Assembly: GCA_963751165.1 (NCBI GenBank)
Contig: CAVVTP010000028.1
Span: 124,001 to 188,000 of the forward strand
Direction: 5' to 3'
Origin: Roseiarcus sp963751165
GTDB lineage: Bacteria; Pseudomonadota; Alphaproteobacteria; Rhizobiales; Beijerinckiaceae
Length of the DNA stretch: 64,000 nucleotides
Position numbers and translations under genes: made by a program. Within the stretch, counting starts at the first letter, position 1; each line of letters begins with the position of its first letter. Below, piece after piece: positions 16,655-24,979 of the stretch. The notes beneath the pieces are model-generated. The model worked only from the letters and a program-made list of their open reading frames with translations, was not told where the DNA came from and did not search any database.

Positions 16655-16891
16655 ATGATTTACGGCTATGCGCGGGTATCGACAGACTGGCAGAGCGTTG
16701 ACGCGCAGATGCAGGAGCTTCACGCGGCTGGCGCGGAAAAGGTCGTCCGCGAAACCGCGAGCGGCGCGAAATCCGACCGGGCAGGCCTGCGCCGCGTTCT
16801 GGACGGGCTGAACGAGGGCGACGTGCCGCTGCGCGACATCGCCAGCAGCTACAACGTCAGCCACAGCACGATTTCGCGGCTCAAAGCCTAA
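16655..16891 (+). pseudogene. Internally deleted serine recombinase (resolvase) remnant
   Basis: Codes for 78 residues. The first ~55 match the start of resolvase/invertase catalytic domains (YGYARVSTDWQSVDAQ, with the nucleophilic Ser in RVST). They are then joined directly to the C-terminal HTH (RDIASSYNVSHSTISRL). The middle of the catalytic domain and the long helix, roughly 100-110 residues in intact ~185-residue relatives, are missing with the frame kept. It cannot be an active recombinase. It marks this spot as a site of past mobile-element activity, next to a toxin-antitoxin pair. Confidence 0.8.
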
Positions 16892-16902
16892 GGGGTGAAA
16901 AC

Positions 16903-17307
16903 TTGGACGCAGCACAATTAGCCGCAGTAGCGGCGGCGTCATCAGCGTATTGGGCAAAAATATCAGCCATAGCTGTAATTGCTGGCGCTATCGGGACGTT
17001 GGTTTCCCCACTGATTGCCTTGCGAATATCCCAGTATCTTGATCGTAACCGGGAACGAGAGCGGCGGCGCTTTGAATTGTTCCAGACACTGATGCAATGG
17101 AGGGCGGGGCTGTTCCTGGAACAGCCCGTTCTTGCGCTAAACACGATTGATGTACTGTTCTATCGCGACAAAGCAGTTCGTGACGCATTGGCGGACTGCT
17201 ACAGTTCATTTCTCGATCAAAGGCTAACAAAAACCAAGGAAGGTAACAAAATAATACAAGACAAAATCCTTACGCTTCTACATGAAATCGCAACTGTCCT
17301 TAAATAA
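16903..17307 (+). CDS. Single-pass membrane protein of unknown function
   Basis: A 134-residue protein. The N-terminal half has a hydrophobic segment (AKISAIAVIAGAIGTLVSPLIAL, about 18-40) followed by a charged helix (RNRERERRRFELFQTL). The rest is a soluble helical domain. The layout resembles small phage/accessory-region membrane proteins (DUF6680-like), but I am not certain of a family. The start is TTG at 16903, preceded by AAGGGGTG. Base composition from here to about 17,550 is clearly lower in G+C than the neighbours, which fits horizontal acquisition. Confidence 0.55.
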   Translation: MDAAQLAAVAAASSAYWAKISAIAVIAGAIGTLVSPLIALRISQYLDRNRERERRRFELFQTLMQWRAGLFLEQPVLALNTIDVLFYRDKAVRDALADCYSSFLDQRLTKTKEGNKIIQDKILTLLHEIATVLK

Positions 17308-17322
17308 AGCGACAAGTCTTCT

Positions 17323-17469
17323 ATGGACGACTTCGCAAGAGTGTATAATCCCGACATCATTGGTCAGCACTGCGCGACTTTGATTGAACAGACTGGAAGA
17401 AACTATGCGGCCTTCTTCAATCAACCACAGCACCCGCCGCCGATGCCGAACCCGCCGCCGCAGTCCTAA
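17323..17469 (+). CDS. 48-residue small protein with proline-rich tail
   Basis: ATG at 17323 to TAA at 17467-17469, directly after the membrane-protein gene. The product begins MDDFARVYNPDIIG and ends with QHPPPMPNPPPQS. There is no good Shine-Dalgarno, so it may be translationally coupled or may not be expressed. No family recognised. Confidence 0.3.
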   Translation: MDDFARVYNPDIIGQHCATLIEQTGRNYAAFFNQPQHPPPMPNPPPQS

Positions 17470-17524
17470 AAGTCTGAAAACTACTCTGATTGTCTGTGGA
17501 AAACGCATGGCTGGCGTATTGCAT

Positions 17525-17553
17525 TTGTACGTACATTCGTACAGTGCTATACT
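17525..17553 (+). promoter_or_regulatory. Promoter and inverted-repeat operator of brnTA
   Basis: TTGTAC (17525-17530), a 17-bp spacer and TATACT (17548-17553) match sigma70 boxes well. Between them TGTAC-N8-GTACA (17526-17543) is an inverted repeat suited to a dimeric repressor. BrnA/BrnT complexes are known to repress their own promoter, so this is the likely operator. The -10 box abuts the annotated ATG, so the transcript would begin near 17560, inside the proposed gene start. Confidence 0.5.
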
Positions 17554-17868
17554 ATGATTGATAAGGCCGTTTCAAGTCTGTTCGATTGGGACGCGGGCAA
17601 CCGGGCGCATTGCCAGAAGCATGGCGTTTCCATTGCCGAGATCGAAGCGCTTTTACGCGGAACGCCGCAAATCGCGCCGGACTTGAGACACGCCCATCTT
17701 GAGGACCGGCTGATTGCCGTAGGCCGCACCGCGCAGGGACGCCCGTTGTTCGTGGCCTTCACCCGGGAGAGGTTCGGGCAACCGACTGTACGCCCAGTGA
17801 GCGCCCGTTACATGCACGAGAAGGAGGCCAAAACCTATGAAGCGCAAGGTTCCAAGAATGACCACTGA
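17554..17868 (+). CDS. brnT: BrnT-family toxin
   Basis: The ribonuclease toxin of a type II toxin-antitoxin pair. The 104-residue sequence has the BrnT layout: FDWDAGNRAHCQKHGVSIAEIEALL (FxWDxxKxxxNxxKHGVsFeeA-like, about residues 10-34), then HLEDRLIAVGRTAQGRPLFVAFT (the R-x-x-x-G-x-T-x-x-G-R core) and VRPVSARYMHEKE (R-x-I/V-S-A-R). It overlaps the antitoxin gene by 32 bp. The ATG at 17554 lies directly at the predicted -10 box, so translation might really start a few codons later. Confidence 0.85.
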   Translation: MIDKAVSSLFDWDAGNRAHCQKHGVSIAEIEALLRGTPQIAPDLRHAHLEDRLIAVGRTAQGRPLFVAFTRERFGQPTVRPVSARYMHEKEAKTYEAQGSKNDH

Positions 17869-18103
17869 CGAGGAGGCCGAAGCCTTCCTTGAGCAGGATT
17901 TGTCCGACCTCGATTTTTCGCAGTTCAAGCCCGTCAAGTTCGAGTTTCAGGCGAAGGCGGCGCGGCTGAATATGCGTTTGCCCGTGCCGTTGCTCGATGC
18001 AGTGAAGGCCAGAGCCAAGGCGCGAGGCGTTCCCTATACCCGCTTTATCCGCGAGGTTCTGGAACAGGCGACGACCGGAAGGCCGCACAAGCCGAGCCGC
18101 TGA
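17837..18103 (+). CDS. brnA: BrnA-family antitoxin
   Basis: An 88-residue antitoxin. Its C-terminal half carries the BrnA ribbon-helix-helix-like region RLNMRLPVPLLDAVKARAKARGVPYTRFIREVLEQA, which binds DNA as a dimer. The acidic N-terminal part (EEAEAFLEQDLSDLDFSQF) is expected to clamp the toxin. The toxin-first order and overlapping reading frames are typical of brnTA. The operator at 17526-17543 is its probable target. Confidence 0.85.
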   Translation: MKRKVPRMTTDEEAEAFLEQDLSDLDFSQFKPVKFEFQAKAARLNMRLPVPLLDAVKARAKARGVPYTRFIREVLEQATTGRPHKPSR

Positions 18104-18278
18104 ATTTCGCCCTACCCTTTTGCGCGATTCCGGCCCCTTGCCGGTCAACCGCTTACGTGGCCCGCGTGCCGATTTCCTTTTTGACTGGCAGCCTCGGCCT
18201 CGCGACCATCCTGATATGTCCTATAGACGCGACGAGCGTCCCCAACCAATCGCGGCCTTCACCAGATACTCGGGATCA

Positions 18279-19199
18279 TCAAACCTCTCTCTCATCGAGG
18301 CGCAGGAGAATCCTGTCCGCTAGCGCGCGGTAGTCGTCGGCTTCCTCGGGCATGGTGCGCAGGCCGAGATCGCCGACCGTCTGGTGCCAGCCGACCGATG
18401 CGCGAGACATGGCCCCGTCGAGGCCGAGAAGGTCGACGGTCAGCGCCACCTCGCGCATCTCGGCGGCGCGCCGGACGCCATGCGTCATCACCCGCTCGAG
18501 CATGTAGGCCGAGCGCCTCCTCCAGTCGAAGCCGGGATAGGTGTCGTCGAGCGAATCGAGAACCGTCTCGATCACGCCGGCCTTGCGCCCGGCGAGCACG
18601 CATTCGCAGACCAGCGCCTCGAGCCCCTTCATCATGATCGAGCGGATCATTTTCATCGCCGAAGAGGAGCCGACCGGCCCGTCGTGGATCTCGGCGACCA
18701 TGCCGAGCGCCGCGAGAACAGGGGCAGCGTCCGTAGCATGCGGGCCGCTTATCAGAAGCGGCGTGCGGTGCAGACGCGGGTGAACCGGCGCCATCACCGC
18801 AACGTCGACATAGCGCCCGCCGGCGGCGTCCACCTCCTTCGCCGTGCGCTCTTTCGTCTGCGGCGCGCAGGAATCGCAGTCGAAGAAGAACGCGCCCTGT
18901 TCGACCCCCGGCAGCGCGGCGACCGCCGCCTCGTGCGCCTGATCGGCGGTGACGACCGAGAAGATCGCGTCGGCGCCCGCGACGGCCCCGGGCGCGGTCG
19001 AGGCGCCGATCACATTGGCCGCGACATAGTCGGCGCGCTTTCCCGCCCGCACCGCTGCGTCGGGCGAATCGGTCTTGATGTCGTAGGCCGACATCCGCGC
19101 GGCGAAGCCGGGAACCGTGCGCCAGCCGTCGAGAAAGGCGCGCGCCGCCTCGCCGAAGCCGATGAATGAGATGGCGCCTGCGGCGATCGATGGCGGCAT
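18279..19199 (-). CDS. NAD(P)-dependent oxidoreductase with DUF1932 C-terminal domain
   Basis: A 306-residue 6-phosphogluconate/3-hydroxyisobutyrate dehydrogenase-like protein. The N-terminal Rossmann fold starts with ISFIGFGEAARAF, a GxGxxA-type nucleotide-binding loop. DCDSCAPQTKERTA and GSSSAMKMIRS correspond to the substrate and catalytic-lysine region, followed by the all-helical DUF1932 domain. I chose the ATG at 19199 with AGGAAGG upstream, rather than a TTG three codons earlier. It follows the P450 and ferredoxin genes on the same strand, so it probably oxidises an alcohol or hydroxy acid made in the same pathway. The substrate is unknown. Confidence 0.85.
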   Translation of the reverse strand: MPPSIAAGAISFIGFGEAARAFLDGWRTVPGFAARMSAYDIKTDSPDAAVRAGKRADYVAANVIGASTAPGAVAGADAIFSVVTADQAHEAAVAALPGVEQGAFFFDCDSCAPQTKERTAKEVDAAGGRYVDVAVMAPVHPRLHRTPLLISGPHATDAAPVLAALGMVAEIHDGPVGSSSAMKMIRSIMMKGLEALVCECVLAGRKAGVIETVLDSLDDTYPGFDWRRRSAYMLERVMTHGVRRAAEMREVALTVDLLGLDGAMSRASVGWHQTVGDLGLRTMPEEADDYRALADRILLRLDEREV

Positions 19200-19214
19200 G
19201 CGGCTCAACCTTCC

Positions 19215-19538
19215 TTAGCCCTGGGTCTCCGGCAAATGGACGGTCAGGCCGTCGATCGCCGGCGAGGCCTTGAGCTGGCAGGAAAGCCGGCTGTTCGGCC
19301 GCACCTCGGCGGCGGCCAAGTCGAGCATGGCGAGCTCGCCCTCCTCGGGCGGCGGCAGCTCGTCGAGCCGCGCCTCGTCGACGTAACAATGGCAGGTCGC
19401 GCACGCCATCGAGCCGCCGCACTCGCCGACGATCCCCTGGATATTGTTCGTCACGGCGCCCTGCATCAGGCTCCAGCCGTCGGGAATTTCGACTGTCGTG
19501 GCGTGGCCGCCAAAGTCGACATAGGTGATCTTCGCCAT
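19215..19538 (-). CDS. 2Fe-2S ferredoxin, P450 redox partner
   Basis: A 107-residue adrenodoxin/putidaredoxin-type ferredoxin. The cluster ligands Cys40, Cys46, Cys49 and Cys87 follow C-X5-C-X2-C-X37-C. It should pass electrons to the P450 encoded 27 bp upstream. No ferredoxin reductase gene is visible nearby, so a reductase encoded elsewhere must be used. Confidence 0.93.
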   Translation of the reverse strand: MAKITYVDFGGHATTVEIPDGWSLMQGAVTNNIQGIVGECGGSMACATCHCYVDEARLDELPPPEEGELAMLDLAAAEVRPNSRLSCQLKASPAIDGLTVHLPETQG

Positions 19539-19565
19539 GAACCGCTCCGAAGGACGCGACGCTGG

Positions 19566-20741
19566 TTAGTGGACCGCAAGCTCGAGCGCCAGAGGGCTGC
19601 GGAAAGTCGAGGACGGCATCCAGGCGAGCTGGTCAGCGACCCGGCTGTAACTCGGGACGGCCTTATGGAACTCCTCGAAGGCGATTTTGGTCGCAAGCCG
19701 CGCAATCGACGTGCCGAGACAGGCGTGCACGCCGCCGCCGAAACCGAGATGACCGCGGGGCTTGCGGCGGATGTCGTAGCGGTCCGGGTCGGGATATTGC
19801 CGCTCGTCGCGGTTGCCCGAGCCGTAGGCGAGACAAACGAAGTCGCCCTCCTTCATCGTCTCGCCGTGCAGCTCGACATCCCTCATCAGGCGCCGACGGA
19901 ACCGTTGCGCCGAGGTGTTGAAGCGCAGGCTCTCCTCGATCGCGTCGGCGAGCAGATCCGGGTTTTTCACCACAGCCTCGCGCGCCTCCGCCTCGGTCGC
20001 GAGATTGTAGGCGAACATCATCATGAAGCCGCCGAGCGATTCGACCCCCGCCATGATGAGCGTGGTCGTCGTGAGGAGCACCTCGCGCTCGTCCAGCTTG
20101 TCGCCATCGATCTCGGCCGAGGCGAAGTTCGAGATGAGGTCTTCGCGCGGCGCGGCGCGGCGCATTGCGATCACCCTGGCCGCGTAGTCGCGCATCCACT
20201 CGAAGGCGGCGATATGCTCCGGCCCCTTGCCGCGGGTGCGCGGGTGGCTCTGCACCATCAGGACCGCCTTCTCGCGCACCGTGTCCTCGTCGACGATCGC
20301 CTCGTCGCCCGAGGGGAGCCCCAGGGCCGCCATCAGCACGCGGACGGTGAACTTGGCCGAGAAATCCTTGAAGTCGAAAGTCTTTGCGTCCCGAAGCTCC
20401 TCCGCTGCCCCCCGCGCGATGGCCCGGATCGGCTCGGCGAGCCCCTCGAGGTTGCGTTTCATGAAGGCGTACTGGACGAGGGCGCGCAGACGGTCGTGAC
20501 GCGGCGGATCGGTGGTGCCGAGCGTCGCGCCGGCGCGGTTCGGCAGCTCGGTCATCATGTTGCCGCTGGCCGAAGAATAGGTCCGCCAGTCCTGGCCGGC
20601 GGTCACGATGTCGGCGTAGCGCGACAGGATCCACATCTGAGCTTCGGGGCTCCAGAAGCAGGGCGCCTCGTCGCGCAGGCGTCTGTAGTATGGGAACGGA
20701 TCGGCGTCGACGACTGGAGAATAGGGATCGAACTGCAGCAT
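19566..20741 (-). CDS. Cytochrome P450
   Basis: A 391-residue soluble bacterial P450. The heme loop FGGGVHACLG places the thiolate at Cys341. The K-helix EESLR is present. The I-helix has AGVES instead of the usual AGxD/ET, a mild variation in the acid-alcohol pair. There is no membrane anchor. It is the first gene of a P450-ferredoxin-dehydrogenase operon that faces an AraC-type regulator and adjoins ring-cleavage genes, so hydroxylation or O-demethylation of an aromatic compound is a fair guess. Sequence alone does not give the substrate or CYP family. Confidence 0.93.
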   Translation of the reverse strand: MLQFDPYSPVVDADPFPYYRRLRDEAPCFWSPEAQMWILSRYADIVTAGQDWRTYSSASGNMMTELPNRAGATLGTTDPPRHDRLRALVQYAFMKRNLEGLAEPIRAIARGAAEELRDAKTFDFKDFSAKFTVRVLMAALGLPSGDEAIVDEDTVREKAVLMVQSHPRTRGKGPEHIAAFEWMRDYAARVIAMRRAAPREDLISNFASAEIDGDKLDEREVLLTTTTLIMAGVESLGGFMMMFAYNLATEAEAREAVVKNPDLLADAIEESLRFNTSAQRFRRRLMRDVELHGETMKEGDFVCLAYGSGNRDERQYPDPDRYDIRRKPRGHLGFGGGVHACLGTSIARLATKIAFEEFHKAVPSYSRVADQLAWMPSSTFRSPLALELAVH

Positions 20742-20849
20742 GGGCGGCCTCCTTTGGCGTTTTTTTCAGGCGAGGACTAATGCCGCACGCCAGCCGAGCA
20801 CAGGCCAATCCGAGTTGATAAGTTGCACTTTTCGTTCGATCTTGCTCGC

Positions 20850-21785
20850 ATGACCCACACCGGCGGCAGCTTTCGCCGCAAATCCGCTCCGAAGCGTAAA
20901 GACGAGCCAATTCCAAACTTTGCGCTGTACGGCGAAGCGCCCGCGCCTGGACAGGAGATGTTGCACCTCGAGGAGATCGAGTCGCGCAGCCGGCTCTACC
21001 AGTGGGAGATCGGGCCGCACGTCCATCACGGCCTCTATCAGCTTCTCTGGCTGTTTCGCGGCGCGGCCGAGGTAGTGCTGGACGAGTGGCGCGGTTCGGT
21101 GGAGGGGCCCGCGGCCGTCGTCACTCCGCCTGGCGTGGTGCATGGGTTCCAGTTCGTTCCGGGCGCCGATGGCCTCGTCCTGACCTTGAGCGCGCGCTTT
21201 CTGGTCGAAGGCGACGCTCCCTCAGCGGCGCAGGCGTTCCGGGCGCTGTTTCTTGCGCCCGGCGTCGTGCAGTTCGCGGCCGAAGACAGGACGGCGGCGC
21301 GGATCGACGCTCTCGCGCGCGAGCTCGCCGCCGAATTCGCCGAACCGAACGGCTCCGCCTCGCCTGCTCCCCTGTGGCTTGCGCGGGCTGTCGTCTGGCG
21401 GCTGGCGGAAGCCCAGGCGCTGTCCGGCCGCGCGCTCGACCTCAGGGGACGCCGGCATCAGGCGCTGTTTTCCCGCTTCCTCCTCATGGTCGAGGAGCAT
21501 TTCCTCGAACGCTGGCCGCTCGAGCTTTATGCGCAGAGCCTCGGCCTCTCGACCCAGCGGCTCAACCGGCTGGCGCGAGCGGAGAGCGGACGCCCAGCCC
21601 TCGAGATCGTTCACGAGCGGCTGACGCGCGAAGCCTGTCGGCGGCTGCATTACATCGAGGCGCCGGCGGAAAAGCTCGCGCTTGAATTGGGTTTCGACGA
21701 TCCAGCCTATTTCAACCGGTTTTTCAAACGCCGGACGGGGATGACGCCGCATCGCTGGCGTGAGCAGCGGCGGGAGGAGCCATGA
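20850..21785 (+). CDS. AraC-family transcriptional regulator, PobR-like
   Basis: A 311-residue regulator with an N-terminal cupin sensor (HVHHGLYQLLWLFRGAAEVVLD, PPGVVHGFQ) and a C-terminal pair of HTH motifs (LGLSTQRLNRLARAESGRPALEIVHERL and ALELGFDDPAYFNRFFKRRTGMTP). The architecture and sequence resemble PobR-type activators of aromatic-acid catabolism. I chose the ATG at 20850; an upstream TTG at 20823 is possible. Divergent transcription from the P450 operon suggests it controls that operon. Its 3' end overlaps the convergent LysR gene by about 60 bp. Confidence 0.9.
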   Translation: MTHTGGSFRRKSAPKRKDEPIPNFALYGEAPAPGQEMLHLEEIESRSRLYQWEIGPHVHHGLYQLLWLFRGAAEVVLDEWRGSVEGPAAVVTPPGVVHGFQFVPGADGLVLTLSARFLVEGDAPSAAQAFRALFLAPGVVQFAAEDRTAARIDALARELAAEFAEPNGSASPAPLWLARAVVWRLAEAQALSGRALDLRGRRHQALFSRFLLMVEEHFLERWPLELYAQSLGLSTQRLNRLARAESGRPALEIVHERLTREACRRLHYIEAPAEKLALELGFDDPAYFNRFFKRRTGMTPHRWREQRREEP

Positions 21786-22706
21786 CGCGCAGGCTCGAGG
21801 GCGCCTTCGCCGCAACTGCCTTCGCCACCGCCTCCAACTCGGCGCGAATCCATCGGTGCGACGGGTCGTCGTGGTCGCGGCGACTCCAGATCATGAACAT
21901 CGGCAGCCTGGGGCAGGCGACCGGCGGCGGGGCGCTGGCGAGGCCCTGAAAGAGCCCGAACCGGAGCAAGCCCGGGGCAGTCGCGATGAGGTCAGCGCCG
22001 CGCAGGAAGGCGGGCACGCCGGCGAAGCCGGGAACCGTGACGGCGAAGCGCCTCTCGATCCCCCTGGCCGCGAATGCGCGTCAAGATCGAGCGCCCGTCT
22101 CGGCTCATAGACGACCGTGACATGGCCGGCGGCAAGATATTCGGCTCGCGTGCGTGGGGCGCGCCGGCGGGCCGGGTCGTAGAAGACCCGGTAGCTGTCC
22201 TCGAACAGGCGCTTCTGCATGACGTCCGCCGCTTCCGGCGGCCGGGGGCTCACGATCAGATTGCACCTTTCCGCGCGCAGCATCTCGGGCGTCGGCACGT
22301 CGGAGGGGATCACCCGGAGGGCGACGCCTGGAGCGCGCTCGCGCAGCCGGGCGAGCAGCGCCGGCAGGAGCGCGTCGCGCTGCAGATCGTTGGCCGCGAT
22401 GGCGAAAGTCGCGCGCCATCGCGTCGGATCGAAGGCGTCGGAGGCGGCGAAGCGCTCGAGGTCGCGCAAAATGTCGCGCGCCTTCTTCGCCAACGCCTCG
22501 GCGCGAGCAGTGGCGACGATCCCCCTGCCCGCCTTGACGAACAGCGGATCGCCGACGATGGCCCTGAGCTTGTTGGCGAGATGGCTGACCGCCGACTGGG
22601 TGACGCCGAGCCGGTGGGCGGCGGCGGTGATCGAGCCGGTCTCGACGATCGCGACCAGGAGGCGGAGCAGCCGGGCGTCGAGGTCCAACCAATCGAAATT
22701 GCTCAT
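21724..22706 (-). pseudogene. LysR-family regulator, frameshifted near the 3' end
   Basis: A LysR-type protein with an N-terminal winged HTH (RLLVAIVETGSITAAAHRLGVTQSAVSHLANKLR) and a periplasmic-binding-like effector domain. At 22060-22064 a run of five C (plus strand) breaks the frame; six would restore it (EPRRALDLDAHSRPGG continuing IERRFAVTVPGFAGVPAFLRGADLIAT). This is the only loss-type (-1) shift I found in the window. Joined, the product is about 328 residues. It is divergent from the ligAB pair at 22788, which it presumably regulates. Confidence 0.85.
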
Positions 22707-22787
22707 GCAAGTAATGATGACTCATGCATTTATTTTCGGCAATTCGTCTCGTAGCGAAACATCGATAATTCTCAGGGGGGAAACGCC

Positions 22788-23147
22788 TTGTCCGCATCTC
22801 GGGAAATCTTCGGTACGAAGCCGTTCGACGGCGCAATGGCGCAGAAGGGCTACGCCCTCAACAAGATGTGCTTCTCGTTCAACAGCGCCGCCAACCGTGC
22901 GGCGTTTCGCTCCGACGAGGAGGCTTATATGCGCGCCTACGGCCTCAACGAGACCCAGGCCGCGGCGATCCGCGCGCGCGACGTGCTCGGCCTGCTCGCC
23001 GCCGGCGGCAACGTCTACTATCTCGCCAAATTCGCCGGCATCCTCGGTCTCGACGTGCAGGACCTCGGCGCCGCCCAGACCGGCATGACGAAGGAGGTGT
23101 TCAAGGCGCGCCTCGTCGCCCAGAACGAACAACCCGAAACGATGTGA
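22788..23147 (+). CDS. ligA: Class III extradiol dioxygenase alpha subunit (LigA-like), copy 1
   Basis: The small alpha subunit of a protocatechuate 4,5-dioxygenase-type enzyme, 119 residues, helical, with the LigA motifs MCFSFNSAANRAAFRSDEEAY and DVLGLLAAGGNVYYLAKFAGI. It caps the active site of the beta subunit encoded 15 bp downstream. The start is TTG at 22788 behind AGGGGGGAAA. A second, differently diverged ligAB pair lies at 38.7-40.0 kb, so this copy may serve a related substrate. Confidence 0.9.
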   Translation: MSASREIFGTKPFDGAMAQKGYALNKMCFSFNSAANRAAFRSDEEAYMRAYGLNETQAAAIRARDVLGLLAAGGNVYYLAKFAGILGLDVQDLGAAQTGMTKEVFKARLVAQNEQPETM

Positions 23148-23161
23148 CGGAGGAGATTCCC

Positions 23162-23995
23162 ATGGCCAAGATCATCGGCGCCCTCGCCACTTCGCATATC
23201 CCGGCAATCGGCGGCGCGATCGCCAAGAAGCGCGAGCAGGACCCCTACTGGAAGCCGTTTTTTGACGGCTTCGGCCCGGCGCGCGAATGGCTGAGGAAGG
23301 AGAAGCCGGATGTTGCGGTCATCTTTTACAACGACCACGGCCTCAACTTCTTTCTCGACAAGATGCCGACCTTCGCCGTCGGCGCGGCGCCGGAATATCG
23401 CAACGACGACGAGGGCTGGGGAATTCCGACCCTTCCCCCGTTCAAGGGTGTGCCCACTCTCTCCTGGGCGATCATTGATCATCTGATCGAGCGCGAATTC
23501 GACATCGTCACCTGCCAGGAGATGCTGGTCGATCACGCCTTCACCCTTCCGTTCAAGCTCTTCTGGCCGGACGGCGACGGGCCGCTCGCGGTTCCGGTCT
23601 GCATCAACACGGTGCAGTTCCCGCTGCCGAGCGCCAGGCGCTGCGTCGCCCTCGGCAAGGCGGTCGGCGAAGCGGTCGCGGCCTGGAAGAGCGACGCGAA
23701 GGTCGTCATGATCGGCTCGGGGGGTCTCAGCCACCAGCTGGAGGGCGAGCGCGCAGGCTTCATCAACAAGCCGTTCGACCTCAAGTTCATGGCCAGCATG
23801 GTGGACGACCCGGAATGGGCCGCCCGGTACAGCATCCTCGAACTCGTCGAGCACACTGGAACGCAGGGCGTCGAACTCCTGAACTGGCTGGCGGCCCGCG
23901 CCGCGGCGCCGGGCGCCGTGCGCCTAATCCACAGCAACTACCACATCCCGATCAGCAATACCGCGGCCGGGATGATGGCGCTGGCGGCCGCGTGA
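23162..23995 (+). CDS. ligB: Class III extradiol dioxygenase beta subunit (LigB-like), copy 1
   Basis: The catalytic beta subunit, 277 residues. Putative Fe(II) ligands His12 (ATSHIP), His59 (YNDHG) and Glu238 (TQGVELL) are present, with a catalytic His191 (GGLSHQLEG), matching positions known in Sphingobium LigAB. It would open the ring of protocatechuate or a close analogue (gallate or methyl gallate type) between C4 and C5. GGAGGAGATTCCC precedes the ATG. It differs clearly from the canonical LigB at 39.2 kb, so substrate specificity is open. Confidence 0.9.
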   Translation: MAKIIGALATSHIPAIGGAIAKKREQDPYWKPFFDGFGPAREWLRKEKPDVAVIFYNDHGLNFFLDKMPTFAVGAAPEYRNDDEGWGIPTLPPFKGVPTLSWAIIDHLIEREFDIVTCQEMLVDHAFTLPFKLFWPDGDGPLAVPVCINTVQFPLPSARRCVALGKAVGEAVAAWKSDAKVVMIGSGGLSHQLEGERAGFINKPFDLKFMASMVDDPEWAARYSILELVEHTGTQGVELLNWLAARAAAPGAVRLIHSNYHIPISNTAAGMMALAAA

Positions 23996-24112
23996 GCCTC
24001 GTGCGGTTGCGGCGATAAACGCTTGAGCTAATATCATTCTCCGCGCGGAGGCGAGCTCTGCGCGGTTTCCGCGTGTTCAACCGCTCGAGCGGAGGAGGAG
24101 GAAACGGCCTTC

Positions 24113-24815
24113 ATGACCAGCGCGTCCCAGACGACGATCGCGGGCCTGTCGTCGATGGCGACCCGGCACATTCTGGCGGATCTGGCCCGGGACTATGAGC
24201 TGCTACACAAGGTTCGGGTCGAGATCCGGTCCCTGGGCGGCGTGGAGGCGGCGAAATTGGTGCGGGCCGGCGAGCGGACGGACATCGTCGTCCTGGCGTC
24301 GAAGGTCATGCGAAGCCTGGAGGCAGAAGGCCATATCGCCCCCGGCAGCATTGTCGATTTCGCGCGGTCGGAGACGGCCATTGCGGTCCGGGCCGGCGCG
24401 CCGCAGCCCGCCGTGGAAAGCGAACAGGCCGTCAGGCAGGCGGTGCTCGGGGCGAAAAGAGTTTGCTACTCGACGGGTCCGAGCGGCGATCACCTGAAGG
24501 CCTTGTGCGAGAAATGGGGCATCGCCGAATTCCGTGCTGGGCCGCGCCCTGGTCGCCCCGCCGGGCGTGCCAGTGGCGAGTTTGGTCTCGCGCGGCGAGG
24601 CCGATCTCGGCTTCCAGCAGCTGAGCGAGTTGATCGGCCAACCCGGCGTCGAGGTCGTTGGGCCGCTTCCCCCTGAAATTCAAGCGGTAACCGTGTTCTC
24701 CGCCGGCGTATCCGCCGCATCGCCGCAGCCTGACGCAGCGCGGGCTCTGGCGTCTTATCTGGGCTCCGCGCAGACCGGCGACGTCAAGCGCCGGCACGGC
24801 ATGTCGCCGGCGTAG
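24113..24815 (+). pseudogene. ModA-like substrate-binding domain protein, frameshifted
   Basis: A solute-binding-fold protein of the type often annotated as a molybdate-like binding protein. It has VRIEIRSLGG-like start (here VRVEIRSLGGVEAAKLVRAGERTDIVVL) and the conserved APPGVPVASLVSRGEADLGFQQLSEL. The frame shifts by +1 at TT 24530-24531 (GIAE then SVLGRALVAPPG). Joined length is about 233 residues. There is no signal peptide, so it is either cytoplasmic or its start is elsewhere. It follows ligAB copy 1 by 117 bp on the same strand, a neighbourhood also known for such proteins in aromatic clusters; its role is unknown. Confidence 0.75.
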
Positions 24816-24979
24816 TGGCGTGATCGTCATGCGGCGGCTCCTCCAGCCCGTGAATCGGATCCCTGGTATCGGAGGCCGTAGACTCGATCGGCTCCGTCGG
24901 CGCGCCGGCGCCCTATAGGCTGCGGTTCGCCAGAACGGTCTTCTGTCAAGCTGCGCTTCGACGTTGAAGGACTGCCGCA

